Below, piece by piece: positions 10,396-18,981 of a stretch of 64,000 bases of DNA. How positions within the stretch are numbered: position 1 is the first letter of the stretch; each line of letters opens with the position of its first letter. The DNA lies in contig NC_088645.1 of NCBI RefSeq assembly GCF_964019385.1, positions 44,419,529 to 44,483,528 on the forward strand. Direction: 5' to 3'. This DNA comes from Sycon ciliatum. Taxonomy: Eukaryota > Porifera > Calcarea > Leucosolenida > Sycettidae. The position numbers and the translations under genes were made by a program. The notes beneath the pieces are model-generated. The model was not told the DNA's origin. It made no database searches and worked only from the letters and a program-made list of their open reading frames with translations.

Positions 10396-11148
10396 GGTCT
10401 TTACACCCGCTGGGACTCGTTTTGTGACACTAGAAACAAAATCAATTTGATCAGGTCATTAACTTTCAGAGCTAAAACCATCTGCTCACCATCACTATTA
10501 TCAGCTGAAATTGCTAAGCTAGAGGATATTCTGTGTTCTAACGGTTACCCACTCAAAGTACTCAAGCGAGTCATGACAAGCGTTCTTGAACCTAGCCCAG
10601 ATACAGCTTCTGCACAACTTGAACCTGCAACGCGTATTATCACAAAATTGCCGTGGAAAGGGCAAAATTGCATTGCCTTCCGCAAAAAGATTAAAGCTGC
10701 AATTTTGAACTGCTATCCTACAGTATCCCCCATTGTAATTTATACAACCAGGCCCGCATTCAGGTCTATCGCGAAGGATGTTTCACCAACTCTTGAAAAT
10801 AGTAATTTTTTTAATTAGTATGCGTGTCGCTGTGAGCGGACGTACGTTGGTGAGACATGTCAGCGATTCTCGGAAAGAATCAAGCAGCATATCCCAGACA
10901 AGCTGTACAAGAAGCCGCCTGACAAACGTGTGGCAACAAGTGATAGCGCCATCACAAAGCATTTGCAGGCGCAACCTGAGTGCATCCCGCAGGAACGCAA
11001 CAGCAGCTTCAGTGTTATCACACCAGCCCGGAACAGCGCGCACAGATTCACACTGGAGGCGCTGTACATTCGCAGTTTGAGGCCAGAGCTGTGTCGACAA
11101 AAGAAGCACATCAAGGTGCTGCGGCTGTTCAAGCTGCAACCGGACTGA
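10396..11148 (+). CDS. PLE polymerase/endonuclease fragment, plus half of copy c
   Basis: Plus-sense sequence starts at TGLYTRWDSFCDTR and repeats the minus-half protein through the thumb (LTFRAKTICSPSLL), the GIY-YIG region (about 10818-10890) and the C-terminus KLQPD ending near 11148. The two halves are very similar. The frame is interrupted around the start of the endonuclease, so this arm is not intact. The 3' UTR continues to about 11400. Confidence 0.7.
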
Positions 11149-11414
11149 CAACTTTATCACGTGTTTGTTCTGATACTGCATTCCCTTCATGTGTTGTTTC
11201 CCGCATTTTTCCACTGCTCCATACATTATTATGGTAGTGTAGTGTGAACTTGAGGCGCGTAAGAATATTCTTGCTGATTCTCTACCCCCAGTATCAATTC
11301 TGGCTTCGTTTTCGTTCTTGCTCATTCCCCTGTACCTACTGATGAAAATGGGTGAAAAGCTTTTAGTGTTATGAAACTTACAACCTTGTTTTTGGGTGTA
11401 TATATATATATACA
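11149..11414 (+). repeat. PLE 3' UTR and TA-rich end
   Basis: Matches the other PLE 3' regions (GTTTGTTCTGGTACTGCATT-like start, then CGCGTAAGAATATTCTTGC) and ends in ATATATATATA, directly against the first ribozyme repeat. Confidence 0.7.
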
Positions 11415-11420
11415 CTCAAT

Positions 11421-11466
11421 CTGCGGACAGCATGCTGTTTCGTTCTTTTTGAAGTCATCAGCGCAG
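11421..11466 (-). ncRNA. Hammerhead ribozyme, retrozyme 1 unit a
   Basis: Minus strand: stem I CTGCG/CGCAG, core CTGATGA, stem II TTC/GAA with an A-rich loop, GAAA, stem III CAGCATGCTG and cleavage site GTC. The base closing stem II is a mismatch here, the only flaw relative to the 12.2-12.9 kb units. Confidence 0.75.
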
Positions 11467-11648
11467 CACAGAGGAAATGAGGCCGAACCTGATAGCAATG
11501 GAAATAAAAATTTCCAATCAGGTCCGAACGTACCTTGCCAGAGTGCTCAAACTGACAAGTCAGTGAGCTCTGCATAACGCAAACAGCAAAGGCACTACCC
11601 CACGCAAGAGTGCTCAACTGCTACAAGAGCAGGAGCGAAATACTCAAT

Positions 11649-11692
11649 CTGCGGACAGAACTGTTTCGTCCTTTGTGGACTCGTCAGCGCAG
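11649..11692 (-). ncRNA. Hammerhead ribozyme, retrozyme 1 unit b (covarying variant)
   Basis: Core CTGACGA, GAAA and GTC are all kept. Stem II has changed to GTCC/GGAC and stem III to CAG-TT-CTG, with base pairing preserved in both. Stem I is CTGCG/CGCAG. Paired changes that keep helices are strong evidence that the RNA fold is under selection. Confidence 0.85.
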
Positions 11693-11844
11693 CACAGAGG
11701 AAATGAGGCCGAACCTGATAGCAATGGAAATAAAAATTTCCAATCAGGTCCGAACGTACCTTGCCAGAGTGCTCAAACTGACAAGTCAGTGAGCTCTGCA
11801 TAACGCAAACAGCAAAGGCACTACCCCACGCAAGAGTATATATA

Positions 11845-12100
11845 TATACGTGTTTGTTCTGGTACTGCATTCCCTTCATGTGTTGTTTCCCGCATTTTTC
11901 CACCGCTCCATACATTCTTATGGTAGTGTAGTGCGAACTTGAGGCGCGTAAGAATATTCTTGCTGATTCTCTACCCCCAGTATAAATTCTGGCTTCGTTT
12001 TCGTTCTTGCTCATTCCCATATATCTACTGATGAAAATGGGTGAAAAGCTTTTAGTATTATGAAACTGACAACCTTGTTGTTGTGTGTATATATATATAT
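11845..12100 (+). repeat. PLE 3' UTR fragment
   Basis: Isolated plus-sense PLE 3' UTR (GTTTGTTCTGGTACTGCATT to CAACCTTGTTGTTGTGTGTA) lying between two TA runs and separating the two retrozyme arrays. Confidence 0.7.
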
Positions 12101-12104
12101 ATTA

Positions 12105-12205
12105 ACTGATTTGAGGGAAAGAGACAAACGGGAAAAGTCTGAAGAAAAAATTGACTGTCACCACCAGGACTCGAACCAGGGACCCTCGCTTGTAGCCAGA
12201 ACTAT
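12105..12205 (-). repeat. tRNA-derived repeat remnant
   Basis: The minus strand shows a tRNA-like T arm, GGTTCGAGTCC inside a CTGGTTCGAGTCCTGG hairpin, followed by sequence related to the repeat at 58.5-59.5 kb. The other half is missing where the TA-rich retrozyme insertion begins. Confidence 0.45.
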
Positions 12206-12226
12206 ATAACTATATAACTACTCAAT

Positions 12227-12272
12227 CTGCGGACAGCATGCTGTTTCGTTCTTTTTGAACTCATCAGCGCAG
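12227..12272 (-). ncRNA. Hammerhead ribozyme, retrozyme 2 unit a
   Basis: Read on the minus strand: stem I CTGCG (12272-12268) with CGCAG (12231-12227); CTGATGA (12267-12261); stem II GTTC/GAAC with an A-rich loop (12260-12248); GAAA (12247-12244); stem III CAGC-AT-GCTG (12243-12234); cleavage after GTC (12234-12232). Every invariant nucleotide is present. Confidence 0.9.
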
Positions 12273-12454
12273 CACAGAGAAAATGAGGCCGAACCTGAAA
12301 GCAATGGAAATAAAAATTTCCGATCAGGCCCGAACGTACCTTGCCAGAGTGCTCAAACTGACAAGTCAGTGAGCTCTGCATAACGCAATCAGCAAAGGCA
12401 CTACCCCACGCAAGAGTGCTCAACTGCTACAAGAGCAGGAGCGAAATACTCAAT

Positions 12455-12500
12455 CTGCGGACAGCATGCTGTTTCGTTCTTTTTGAACTCATCAGCGCAG
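12455..12500 (-). ncRNA. Hammerhead ribozyme, retrozyme 2 unit b
   Basis: Same 46-nt hammerhead as unit a, displaced by exactly 228 bp, with all core bases and stems kept. Confidence 0.9.
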
Positions 12501-12682
12501 CACAGAGAAAATGAGGCCGAACCTGAAAGCAATGGAAATAAAAATTTCCGATCAGGCCCGAACGTACCTTGCCAGAGTGCTCAAACTGACAAGTCAGTGA
12601 GCTCTGCATAACGCAATCAGCAAAGGCACTACCCCACGCAAGAGTGCTCAACTGCTACAAGAGCAGGAGCGAAATACTCAAT

Positions 12683-12728
12683 CTGCGGACAGCATGCTGT
12701 TTCGTTCTTTTTGAACTCATCAGCGCAG
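12683..12728 (-). ncRNA. Hammerhead ribozyme, retrozyme 2 unit c
   Basis: Third copy of the same hammerhead, 228 bp after unit b, all core bases and stems kept. Confidence 0.9.
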
Positions 12729-12933
12729 CACAGAGAAAATGAGGCCGAACCTGAAAGCAATGGAAATAAAAATTTCCGATCAGGCCCGAACGTACCTTGC
12801 CAGAGTGCTCAAACTGACAAGTCAGTGAGCTCTGCATAACGCAATCAGCAAAGGCACTACCCCACGCAAGAGTGCTCAACTGCTACAAGAGCAGGAGCGA
12901 AATACTCAATCTAACTATATAACTATATATATA

Positions 12934-12988
12934 CTCAATCTGCGGACAGCATGCGGTTTCGTTCTTTTTGAAATCATCAGCGCAGCAC
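12934..12988 (-). mobile_element. Minimal ribozyme-only retrozyme fragment
   Basis: Only the hammerhead portion of the 228-bp unit (ribozyme at 12940-12985) is present, flanked directly by TATATA on both sides. The core CTGATGA, GAAA and GTC remain. Stem III and the closing pair of stem II have changes. It is a very short insertion, truncated close to the edge of the ribozyme fold. Confidence 0.65.
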
Positions 12989-13019
12989 TATATATATATA
13001 TAGAGAGAGAGAGACAGAC

Positions 13020-14340
13020 GTAGGCGAACAAAATTTATATACACACAACAACAAGGTTGTCAATTTCATAATACTAAAAGCTTTTCACCCATTTTCATCA
13101 GTAGATACATGGGAATGAGCAAGAACGAAAACGAAGCCAGAATTTTGCAGCTTGAACAGCCGTAGCACCTTGATGTGCTTCTTTTGTCGACACAGCTCTG
13201 GCCTCAAACTGCGAATGTACAGCGCCTCCAGTGTGAATCGGTGAGCGCTGTTCCGGGCTGGTGTAATGACACTGAAGCTGCTGTTGCGTTCCTGCGGGTT
13301 GCATTCAGGTTGCGCTTGCAAATGCGTTGTGATGGCGCTATCACTTGTTGCCACACGTTTGTCGGGCGGCTTCTTGTACAGCTTGTCTGGGATATGCTGC
13401 TTGATCCTTTCCGAGAATCGCTGACATGTCTCACCAACGTACGTCCGCTCACAGCGACACGCATACTTATAAATAAAATTACTATTTTCAAGAGTTGGTG
13501 AAACATCCTTAGCGATAGACCTGAATGCGGGTCTGGTTGTATAAAGAATATAGAAAGCGGACGTTTGCAGGTCTTTACACCCGCTGGGACTCGTTTTGTG
13601 ACACTAGAAACAAAATCAATTTGATCAGATCATTAACTTTCAGAGCTAAAAACATCTGCTCACCATCACTATTGTCAGCTGAAATTGCTAAGCTAGAGGA
13701 TAATCTGTGTTGTAACAGTTACCCACTCAAAGTACTCAAGCAAGTCATGACAAGCGTTCTTGAACCTAGCCCAGATACAGCTTCTGCTCAACTTGAATAT
13801 GCAACGCGTATTATCACAAAATTGCCTTGGAAAGGGCAAAATTGCATTGCCTTCCGCAAAAAGATTAAAGCTGCAATTTTGAACTGCTATCCTACAGTAT
13901 CCCCCATTGTAATTTATTCAACCAGACCCGCATTCAGGTCTATCGCGAAGGATGTTTCACCAACCCGGAGCAGCGCGCACAGGTTCACACTGGAGGCGCT
14001 GTACATTCGCAGTTTGAGGCCAGAGCTGTGTCGACAAAAGAAGCACGTCAAGGTGCTGCGGCTGTTCAAGCTGCAACCGGACTGACAACTTTATCACGTG
14101 TTTGTTCTGGTACTGCATTCCCTTGATGTGTTGTTTCCCGCATTTTTCCACCGCTCCATACATTCGTATGGTAGTGTAGTGTGAACTTGAGGCGCGTAAG
14201 AATATTCTTGCTGATTCTCTACCCCCAGTATAAATTCTGGCTTCGTTTTCGTTCTTGCTCATTCCCATGTATCTACTGATGAAAATGGGTGAAAAGCTTT
14301 TAGTATTATGAAACTGACAACCTTGTTGTTGTGTGTATAT
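13020..14340. mobile_element. Penelope-like element copy d, head-to-head
   Basis: The minus half (13020 to about 13545) carries 3' UTR, C-terminus and the GIY-YIG region (YKYACRCERTYVGE at about 13430-13480). The plus half (about 13550-14340) starts at TFAGLYTRWDSFCDT, continues through the thumb, lacks most of the endonuclease, then resumes at SSAHRFTLEALYI and the 3' UTR. The halves meet at their 5'-truncated ends. Confidence 0.7.
13525..14085 (+). CDS. PLE polymerase fragment with internally deleted endonuclease
   Basis: The 186-codon frame gives RTFAGLYTRWDSFCDTRNK, then LTFRAKNICSPSLLSAEIAK, the linker ending KDVSPT, and directly the C-terminus (RSSAHRFTLEALYIRSLRP). The GIY-YIG block found in copy c is missing between these parts. 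It is a defective retroelement piece. The first codons belong to the inverted junction and are not PLE sequence. Confidence 0.65.
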   Translation: MRVWLYKEYRKRTFAGLYTRWDSFCDTRNKINLIRSLTFRAKNICSPSLLSAEIAKLEDNLCCNSYPLKVLKQVMTSVLEPSPDTASAQLEYATRIITKLPWKGQNCIAFRKKIKAAILNCYPTVSPIVIYSTRPAFRSIAKDVSPTRSSAHRFTLEALYIRSLRPELCRQKKHVKVLRLFKLQPD

Positions 14341-14393
14341 AAATTTTGTTCGCCTACCTCTCTGTTTAAATATATATATATATATAAATTATA

Positions 14394-14438
14394 CTCAATC
14401 TGCGGACAGAACTGTTTCGTCCTTTGTGGATTCGTCAG
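14394..14438 (-). mobile_element. Truncated retrozyme fragment
   Basis: Contains most of a hammerhead of the unit b type (GTCC/GGAC-like stem II, CAG-TT-CTG stem III, core CTGACGA) but its stem I 5' strand is replaced by TATATA, so it cannot fold completely. TA repeats flank both sides. Confidence 0.6.
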
Positions 14439-14465
14439 TATATATAAATTATATATATATTATAT

Positions 14466-14562
14466 ACTCAGACACAAAGGATCTTCAGTTGCCTGAAGAG
14501 TGCTTTTGCACGAAACTCAGAGTAGCAACACTGAGAAACTTGGAGATCCTTTGTGTCTGAGT
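14466..14562 (+). mobile_element. 97-bp inverted-repeat element carrying a hammerhead
   Basis: The ends ACTCAGACACAAAGGATCT (14466-14484) and their reverse complement (ending 14562) bracket a complete hammerhead. TATA sits outside both ends (14462-14465, 14564-14567). Folded as RNA, the terminal repeats extend stem I with a bulge and internal loop. No coding capacity. It resembles neither the 228-bp retrozyme nor the PLE sequence. A single copy is seen here. Confidence 0.7.
14488..14529 (+). ncRNA. Hammerhead ribozyme in the 97-bp element
   Basis: Stem I GTTGC (14488-14492) with GCAAC (14525-14529); CTGAAGA (14493-14499); stem II GTGC-TTTT-GCAC (14500-14511); GAAA (14512-14515); stem III CT-CAG-AG (14516-14522); cleavage after TA at 14524, in the context GTA. 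The invariant core is complete (CUGANGA with A at the variable position). Confidence 0.8.
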
Positions 14563-15179
14563 GTATATGTAGGACTCAGTGACCAGTCAAGGCCCCATGA
14601 CCAATCACGGTCCCCGTGACCAGTCAAACAGTCACAAAACTCCCCATGACCAGTCACAAATTAGTTTACCAGTCACAATGCCCCATGACCAGTCACAAAT
14701 CACCATACATGTACATGTGTAAAGCACACATTTCGTGACTGCTCGCGGAGTGCTTCGTACTGCAGGATTTGTTGTGGAAACTATAATTCTCTTTGAGCGG
14801 TCACAGAATACAGCTGTGACCACTATAATTCCAAGCGAACAGTTATATGCAGACTGTACAGTTGCGACCACGCTTTCTCTGTGAGTAGTCACAGACAGAA
14901 TATAGGTATTTCTGCATTACAAGAGAGATTGGAAGCTTTGTCACAACTCTGAGTTTCACGTATTACTACGATCGTCAGGCAACTGATGGCTCCAAAACGG
15001 GCAGCCTGAACATAAGGGGGAGTAAGGTGGGAGATTCCGAGGGGTATCATAGGCGATGTGCATCATAGCGCAAGAGTCAGGTGCAGGCGTGAAGTTGCCA
15101 AGTCTTCAGACTTGGGGCTATGCAGCAGCAGTTCCAGCGTGAATGATAAAGTATAGAATAGAGCTGGAGACTTAAATGC

Positions 15180-15445
15180 CAAATCCACACATGCCCACAC
15201 CATTACACCCACACACACCCACACTCTGTCCCCTTTCTCACATACACGCACACGCGCGTACACGCACACACACACACACGCGCGCGCGCACACACACACA
15301 CACACACTCATTCTCTAAATCTCTCTCACACACACACACATTTTCTCTCTCTCACACACACACACTCTCTTTCGCACGCATGCACACAAACACACACACA
15401 CTCACACATGCGCGCGCACACTTACTCTCACACTACTACTACTAC
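15180..15445. repeat. CA-rich microsatellite and (ACT)n
   Basis: A CA-rich tract shared with copy 1 of the TIR element ends at about 15430 in an (ACT)n run. Read on the minus strand this is a (TAG)n tail, the 3' end of the adjoining LINE. Confidence 0.85.
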
Positions 15446-15465
15446 TACTACTATTTACATCTACC

Positions 15466-16258
15466 CTATCGGGCTACGCCGCTCCCAGAAGCGGGAGACA
15501 ACGACAAGAAGAGAGAAGAGAAGAGAGAGAAATCGCAAAGTAAACAATATTTGGCATGGCGTTGCAAGTCCTGTGGCCTTGAGAACCGTCTTTCGCAATG
15601 CTCGCATTCATGACGGCAGTTGTTCCTGGCTGCACGTGACATCCGTTTCGCACGGTCACAGTGATGACGCCTCAAACCAGAACGAGAGCGGAAAGAGCGG
15701 CGACAAACATCACATCGAAAAGAGTCAGATTCATGGCGAATAGATACAGTGGGGACATCCGTGGACACAGGACAGCGATGCACAGCCAGTCCTCCAGCGC
15801 TCCTCAACCACCGCATGCACTTCATACATTGCCTGGCACCCTTCTGTTGTGACACAGGCAACTTCCGCTGAGCAATGCACTTGTGTCGGGCCATGTCGTT
15901 ACGGCGGCGGAAGTCTCTGGCACACAGCAAGCAGCGCAAAGGTGGCGAATCATCTGTGTGCGGTGGTGGCTCAGCAAGGAACATCCTCCAGTTCTGCCGG
16001 TCTTGCGCATTCTGAAACCAGGAGTCCACGCCAGCTGCCTTCATGTCTCTCTGGACAACGTCTTTCCAGCGCCGCCGGGGACCACAAGGAGGGCGACGAC
16101 CACTCAACCTTCCAAACAAAATCTGGAGCACGGTCTGCAGGCATGCGCGCGACGTGCCCGAGCCATTCCAACCGCCGACGCCGAACAAGGTCTGACACCG
16201 GTGTAGTGTCACCCCAGCGCGCACGGAGCTTTTTGTATACGCCAACTAGTAGAGAAGT
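15466..16258 (-). CDS. LINE ORF2 C-terminus with zinc fingers
   Basis: Begins LRARWGDTTPVSDLVRRRRL then EWLGHVARMP, the conserved post-reverse-transcriptase segment of many invertebrate LINEs, followed by RRRWKDVVQRDM and DRQNWRMF. One frameshift separates the first block from the second. The C-terminal 150 residues hold four Cys-rich fingers of the C-X2-C-X12-H-X3/4-C kind (CLLCARDFRRRNDMARHKC is the first). Such fingers in LINEs are thought to bind nucleic acid. The last residues after the fourth finger run into low-complexity sequence. It is part of a disrupted LINE copy. Confidence 0.7.
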
Positions 16259-16269
16259 TTTATGAGCAT

Positions 16270-17159
16270 CGTCAGAAGGGCTACCTCGTTTTCGTGGATT
16301 TACGAAAAGCGTATGATTCCGTGCCGTGCCCTGCTCTCGCTGCATGCCTTCTCAAGCTGGGCGTACCTGAGGAACTCACAGAGCTAATCCTGCAGTTCCA
16401 TTGCGGCATGGAAGCAGAGGTGCGTGTTGGTGCTGAAGTCAGTGGCTCGTTTCCTGTTGAAAATGGTTTGCGCCAGGGATGCACCATGGCTCCGGTTTTG
16501 TTCAATATCTTCCTTGGTGTTGTTATGATGTGCTGGAGAGATGCGATGCGTCAGGCCAGCACTGATTCTGGTATATCACTGTCCTACAACATCAATGGTC
16601 AGCTTTACTCCCGTGCTAAGGGTACCCTTCAAGTGCAACTCCACGACTTTGAATTTGCAGATGATGCCGTTTTGTTGTCAATGAGTCGGGCTAAGGCTGA
16701 GCAGTCGCTTCAGACTTTTCATCGTGTTGCATCCTCGTTTGGTTTGTCCGTCAGTTCGTCGAAAACACAATTCATGGTAGTTGGTGTTGGTATTTCCCCG
16801 GAGGACAGGATGCCGATGGACATGGGTGGCGACAGCATTTCGTATGTTGAATCGTTTGTGTACTTGGGCTCCCTCATCACGCCAGACACCCGATCCTCAC
16901 CTGACATCCAGCGACGGATTGCCAATGCGGCAAAGGCGTTTGGCTGCCTCCTACCAGTGTTCCAGGATACCAGCTTGACGGTGGCAACAAAGCGTCATTT
17001 GTACACAGCCTGTGTTCTGTCGGTTTTACTCTACGGTGCTGAGTCATGGGCTCCGCTTCGGCACGACTTGGATCTGCTGGACAACTTTCACCACCGGTGC
17101 ATTCGCTCCATCTTTTGTGTATCTCGGCGTCAGCAATGGGAGGAGAAAATCTCATCGGC
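16270..17159 (+). CDS. LINE reverse transcriptase, inverted half
   Basis: Reads VDLRKAYDSVPCPALAACL (RT motif A with catalytic Asp), GLRQGCTMAPVLFNIFL (motif B), FEFADDAVLLS (motif C, the ADD catalytic pair), SSSKTQFMVVG (motif D region), YLGSLI, LSVLLYGAESW and FHHRCIRSI. The order and motifs are those of LINE polymerases with a C-terminal YGAE block. The endonuclease and RT fingers are missing. The frame is otherwise open across roughly 290 codons before running into (CA)n. Confidence 0.85.
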
Positions 17160-17160
17160 A

Positions 17161-17297
<137 letters not shown>

Positions 17298-17441
17298 AAT
17301 TGGCAGCGGGACTACCAGCTAGATTCACGCGACCTTGCGGACAAAGTTACGGAGGTAGAACTTGTTTTCATGACGACACTTGGACACAAGTATTTCTGTA
17401 TCATTATTTTATCTCTTTTCAAACAATCCACAAGTCAAGAA

Positions 17442-18002
17442 CTGCGGCGCATGGGGGCTCACGGCAGCACAAGCAGAATCGCTTAACGTTTTCCACCGGA
17501 AGCAGCTCCGACGGCTCATTGGCATAGTCTACCCAGCCAGGATATCAAATACTGAGCTGTATGAGAGGTGCAACACGGAACCACTATCTGACATCGTGGA
17601 CAGGAGAAGATGGCAGCTAACCGGCCATATTCTCCGTATGGACAGGGATGCGCCGCCATGGATCGCGCTGACGGGCTATTTTGCGGGAGATGCCAAGGCT
17701 GGGCGTGGACGTCCAAGGACATCCATTGCGACGCGCATCACAAGCGACTTACAGAGGAGGAACATCGACTTGAAGCGCAGCAGTCAGCTGGGGAATGTGA
17801 GGGCCATCGCTCTGGACAAGCCTACATGGAGAAATCTGGCCGACAATCCATGATCTGGCGTCACAGGTCATCAGTGCGCCGTGTTAATAATTACCTTGAC
17901 AATGGAATTTGATCATAGGAGATAGGACAGAAGCGGAACGTATAATTATACCCACATAATTATATTATTACGCGTGCTGTGGTATTATTATTATTATTAT
18001 TA
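17442..18002 (+). mobile_element. LINE 3' fragment with target duplication
   Basis: Encodes a LINE C-terminus (FHRKQLRRLIGIVYPARIS, then RRRWQLTGHILRMDRDAPP, GRGRPRTS) ending in a stop at about 17853. The 3' UTR ends in (TTA)n. CAAGYCAAGAA occurs just before (about 17431-17441) and just after (18003-18013) the insertion, differing at one base. Copy 1 of the host element has that site once. This LINE differs from the one at 15.4-17.2 kb. Confidence 0.8.
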
Positions 18003-18496
18003 CAAGCCAAGAAGAGATGCGTAGACGGAAGAACCGTACTCTTGATGATACTGATTTGCCAGTTCAAGAACATCTCGTCAGACATACAATCATATTGATA
18101 CATGTCTGGTGCACACTCGCTAACAAGCAGGCATTACAGGGTACATTCGCACCAGCAATCACAAGAAGTTGTAGTGAGTGAATATTTCTATAAAGTTAAT
18201 AAGTACGAAGTAGTGGTTGCGACTTCGGCGATGATTTTGTAAGAAAGGTTTGCTCCCCACACCGGAGCTCGCGCTATTCCGCCGACTTTACTTGACACTT
18301 GACTGACTCACGACTGCCATCCAGAGCACACGAGAAGTCCATCGAACCTTCGACTCGGCAAACCTGCAAGAAAGCACCACTCCCTGCTCAATACAAAAAA
18401 AATGTAATGGAAAAATGAAGGTGTGGAGGATCGCCCAAAAACACTGACACAGCAGTACAGAGACAGTAAACGGTACACAGTACTCGTATGCATGTA

Positions 18497-18981
18497 CAGT
18501 CAGACCTCGCTTAACCGCACACATCTGTTTTCCACAAAAATATCCGGATAGGCGAGATAACCGGATAACTGAACACACATACTGTATAAGCATGTGGCAT
18601 GTCAAAAGCAGTGACATACATGCAGACAGGTCCTATGCAGTACAACTAGCGTGCCCAGTATGTAAAACAAGTGAGGAAAATGACAAGTGCATGCAACTGA
18701 GTGCTGTCCGCATACACCCAGCAGGTCAAGGACCTCATTTGCTTGTACAACTCCTTGATACTAGCTTCTGCAAGCGCTAGCCAGCCACATGCAACCGGAT
18801 ACGACGAAGCTTTTTGCACACATTTTAACCAGTTTGTACACAAAATCATGCACCGGTATGCGGATCGCGAGGTCCGGTTATGTTGTATGCATGACATATG
18901 CTGCACATCGGTAACCAGCGATTTTCTTCCGGATGGCGAGGGATCCGGATAAACGAGGACCGGATAAACGAGGTCTGACTG
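18497..18981. mobile_element. pogo/Tigger-like MITE
   Basis: Ends CAGTCAGACCTCGCTTAACC and its imperfect reverse complement CGGATAAACGAGGTCTGACTG-type terminus, with TA outside both ends. This is the classic terminal pattern and TA target of pogo-like Tc1/mariner elements. The 485-bp interior has no transposase. The corresponding site in TIR copy 1 is empty. Confidence 0.8.

Larger units (their letters stand above)
11415..11837 (-). mobile_element. Retrozyme-like tandem element 1 (1.85 units of 228 bp)
   Basis: Two units starting at 11415 and 11643 (exactly 228 bp apart), the second cut off at CAAGAGT. The element is flanked on both sides by TATATATA runs. Each unit carries a hammerhead ribozyme on the minus strand. 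No protein is encoded: the short open frames simply follow the repeat. Tandem units of a few hundred bases with type I hammerheads are the signature of retrozymes, non-autonomous retroelements that spread through circular RNA (family knowledge). Confidence 0.75.
12221..12912 (-). mobile_element. Retrozyme-like tandem element 2 (three units of 228 bp)
   Basis: Units start at 12221, 12449 and 12677 and appear identical or nearly so. A further partial CTCAATCT closes the array at 12912. The flanks on both sides are ACTATATAACTATAT-like. Each unit holds a consensus hammerhead on the minus strand. The repeated 73-74-codon frames on the minus strand differ only at the edges and have no recognised homology, so they are passengers. 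Near-identity of units suggests recent insertion from a multimeric or rolling template (inference). Confidence 0.85.
15430..17160. mobile_element. LINE with inverted 5' segment (twin-priming structure)
   Basis: The minus strand carries the LINE 3' half and (TAG)n tail (15430 to about 16258). The plus strand carries the upstream reverse transcriptase half (about 16270-17160). The halves abut at their 5' ends and the outer edge of the inverted half lies in the (CA)n tract. The two halves encode neighbouring parts of one protein: the plus half ends RRQQWEEKISSA and the minus half starts near LRARWGDT. Confidence 0.75.

Noticed and set aside
12202-12879. Three near-identical 73-74-codon minus frames in the 228-bp repeats
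   Set aside because: They follow the repeat period, overlap the ribozyme, lack homology and vary where the repeat is truncated. Passenger frames of a non-coding element.
11415-12912. CRISPR-like array
   Set aside because: Units are long (228 bp), contiguous and have no unique spacers, and the setting is a eukaryotic genome.
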